The notes beneath the pieces were generated by a model. The model had not been told where the DNA came from, did no database searches, and saw nothing but the letters and a program-made list of their open reading frames with translations. Of a stretch of 50,212 nucleotides of DNA, positions 49,015 to 50,212 are shown piece after piece. Within the stretch, counting starts at the first letter, position 1. Each line of letters opens with the position of its first letter. Source of the DNA: a bacterium. Its GTDB lineage: Bacteria; UBA10199; DSSB01. A program made the position numbers and the translations under genes. The stretch spans positions 1 through 50,212 of the forward strand of contig DATEDP010000038.1 of assembly GCA_035281585.1 (NCBI GenBank), given 5' to 3'.

Positions 49015-49919
49015 GCCTCCCCTTCATCGGCCACCGCGAGATCCACCGCCAGCTCGAGGAATGGCGCCGAACCGGCCGCCTGCCCCATGCCTTGATGTTT
49101 CTCGGCCCCGAAGGCATCGGCAAAGCCTTGGTGGCTCGGCATTTGGCGGCCGCCCTGCTCTGCTCCGAAAAATCGGCGCCTTGCGGCGCCTGCCGTTCCT
49201 GCGAGCTCTTGGCCAAGGACCGGCATCCCGACCTCTTCGAGCTCAAGCCCGAATCGGGCCGGATCAAGATCGAGGCGGTCCGCGAGTTGAAGCGCAGCTT
49301 CGCCCTGCCGCCCTTGGTCAGCTCGGCCCGGGCGGTCCTGATCGCCGAGGCCCACGCCATGAACGCCGCCGCGGCCAACGCCTTGCTGAAAACCCTCGAA
49401 GAGCCGCCGGCCGCGACTTATTTCATCCTCGGCAGCCACGCCGCCGGCTGGGTCCCCCGGACCATCCTCTCCCGTTGCCAGAAAGTTCGCTTCTCGCCGC
49501 TGACTCATGCCGAGCTCGAGGCCGTCCTCCAGGCCAAAGGGTTCTCCGGCGCGGCTCAGGCGCTGGACTGGGCTCAAGGCTCGGCCAAGACCGCCCTGCA
49601 GCTCGGCCAAGTCGAAGCCGACATCCCTTCGTTGGAGCAGCTTTGGGGCGAGAGCGAGGGCTTCGGGCTGGCCGAGGCCTATAGCCTGGGCCAATCCCTC
49701 ACCGAGGACGACAAGCTCGAGCCCTTCCTCGAATCCTTGCTCCGCGAAACCCACCAATGCCTCTTGGCCGAGCGCCATCCCGAGCGCCGCTTCGACCTGC
49801 TCGGCTTCGCCGAGAGAATTCTAGAGTTCCGCGGCCAATTGAGGCAAAATGCCAACCCCAAGCTGCACTTGCCGCGGCTGCTGATGTACTTTCGCGAGCC
49901 TTTGGAAAGCCGTCTATGA
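49011..49919 (+). CDS. holB: DNA polymerase III subunit delta'
   Basis: A 302-aa clamp-loader subunit, ATGA overlap with tmk. FLGPEGIGKALVARHLAAALLC carries a P-loop-like element, followed by a four-Cys zinc module (CSEKSAPCGACRSCELL), EAHAMNAAAANALLKTLEEPP and ILSRCQKVRF with the SRC sensor. It works in the DnaX clamp-loader that places the beta clamp on DNA. The C-terminal third is shorter and less typical. metG overlaps by 4 bp, so tmk-holB-metG form one operon. Confidence 0.95.
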   Translation: MSLPFIGHREIHRQLEEWRRTGRLPHALMFLGPEGIGKALVARHLAAALLCSEKSAPCGACRSCELLAKDRHPDLFELKPESGRIKIEAVRELKRSFALPPLVSSARAVLIAEAHAMNAAAANALLKTLEEPPAATYFILGSHAAGWVPRTILSRCQKVRFSPLTHAELEAVLQAKGFSGAAQALDWAQGSAKTALQLGQVEADIPSLEQLWGESEGFGLAEAYSLGQSLTEDDKLEPFLESLLRETHQCLLAERHPERRFDLLGFAERILEFRGQLRQNANPKLHLPRLLMYFREPLESRL

Positions 49920-50212
49920 AGCGTTTCTACCTGACCACCGCCATCGACTACGTCAATTCCATCCCCCACCTCGGCACGGCCTACGAAAAAATCGGCGCCG
50001 ACGCCCTGGCCCGCTTCATGCGGCTCGAGGGCCACGAGGTCCATTTCCAGATGGGCAACGACGAGCATTCAACCAACGTGCTGAAGGCGGCCCGCGAGAA
50101 AGGCATGGAGCCCAAGGCCTACTGCGACGAGATGCGCGGAAAATTCACCGAGATCTGGCAGAAGCTCGAGATCAGCTACGACGACTTCATCCAGACCAGC
50201 GAGCCGCGGCAT
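49916..50212 (+). CDS. metG: Methionyl-tRNA synthetase, N-terminal part (runs off window)
   Basis: The first 99 codons only. FYLTTAIDYVNSIPHLGTAYEKIGADALARF contains the class I HIGH-type motif (PHLGTAYEK), and VHFQMGNDEHSTNVLKAA fits the MetRS catalytic core of the type with FxTTAIDYVN at the start. It attaches methionine to tRNA. It starts inside the holB stop (ATGA). Confidence 0.95.
   Translation, partial: MKRFYLTTAIDYVNSIPHLGTAYEKIGADALARFMRLEGHEVHFQMGNDEHSTNVLKAAREKGMEPKAYCDEMRGKFTEIWQKLEISYDDFIQTSEPRH

Noticed and set aside
1-50212. CRISPR arrays, rRNA or tRNA genes, prophage
   Set aside because: I saw no regularly spaced repeats, no rRNA-like or tRNA-like folds and no phage structural genes in the window.

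Overview
The window comes from a Gram-negative, GC-rich, probably deltaproteobacterial-type genome. I infer this from the giant Ser/Thr-kinase/sigma-54-activator fusions, delta-60 repeat proteins, BBP2-type outer-membrane porins, many lipoproteins and several -24/-12 promoters. It could equally be an uncultured lineage near Myxococcota or Bdellovibrionota. Base composition is uneven. The housekeeping, porin and 38.8-50 kb blocks are GC-rich, about 16-20.8 kb and the squalene-epoxidase-like gene are clearly more AT-rich, and the cyclase gene is the most GC-rich. This points to accessory DNA of mixed origin.

Layout. 1-11.5 kb: an aldo/keto reductase fragment, a lipoprotein, a 1481-aa kinase/TPR/GAF/AAA+ regulator, a lipoprotein, a Nif3-like/methyltransferase/RidA run, an IS30-family element sitting between long inverted repeats, and a CheY-like response regulator. 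11.8-14.5 kb: two paralogous porins, the second behind a sigma-54 promoter. 14.7-20.8 kb: a frameshifted and an intact delta-60 repeat protein, a YjbQ protein and a transglutaminase-like protein. 20.9-29.3 kb: a sterol island. 29.5-36.5 kb: a second kinase/AAA+ regulator and an HTH protein with a sigma-54 promoter, bracketed by two paralogous lipoproteins. 36.7-38.7 kb: a sigma-54-promoted double-barrel porin. 38.8-48.4 kb: an apparent eight-gene biosynthetic operon. 48.4-50.2 kb: tmk, holB and the start of metG.

The sterol island is the most striking content. It has a squalene epoxidase-like flavoprotein, an oxidosqualene cyclase with the DCTAE motif, a sterol C-24 methyltransferase of the Erg6 type, a Rieske oxygenase (a candidate sterol demethylase or hydroxylase) and two sulfotransferases. 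The last four form one tight minus-strand operon diverging from the cyclase. Together they could convert squalene into a C-24-alkylated, oxidised and perhaps sulfated sterol inside a bacterium. A decayed copy of the cyclase C-terminus lies about 0.5 kb downstream of the intact gene.

The second candidate system is the 38.8-48.4 kb operon: a HisC-like aminotransferase, a homocitrate/isopropylmalate synthase-like enzyme, both dehydratase subunits, LuxE-like and LuxC-like acid-to-aldehyde enzymes, a solute-binding protein without a visible export signal and a flavin-dependent halogenase-like protein. No luciferase, phosphonate or nitrogenase genes accompany it, so its product is unknown. The third is the regulatory module of paired lipoproteins, a transposase-derived HTH protein and a kinase/AAA+ fusion, with sigma-54 promoters nearby.
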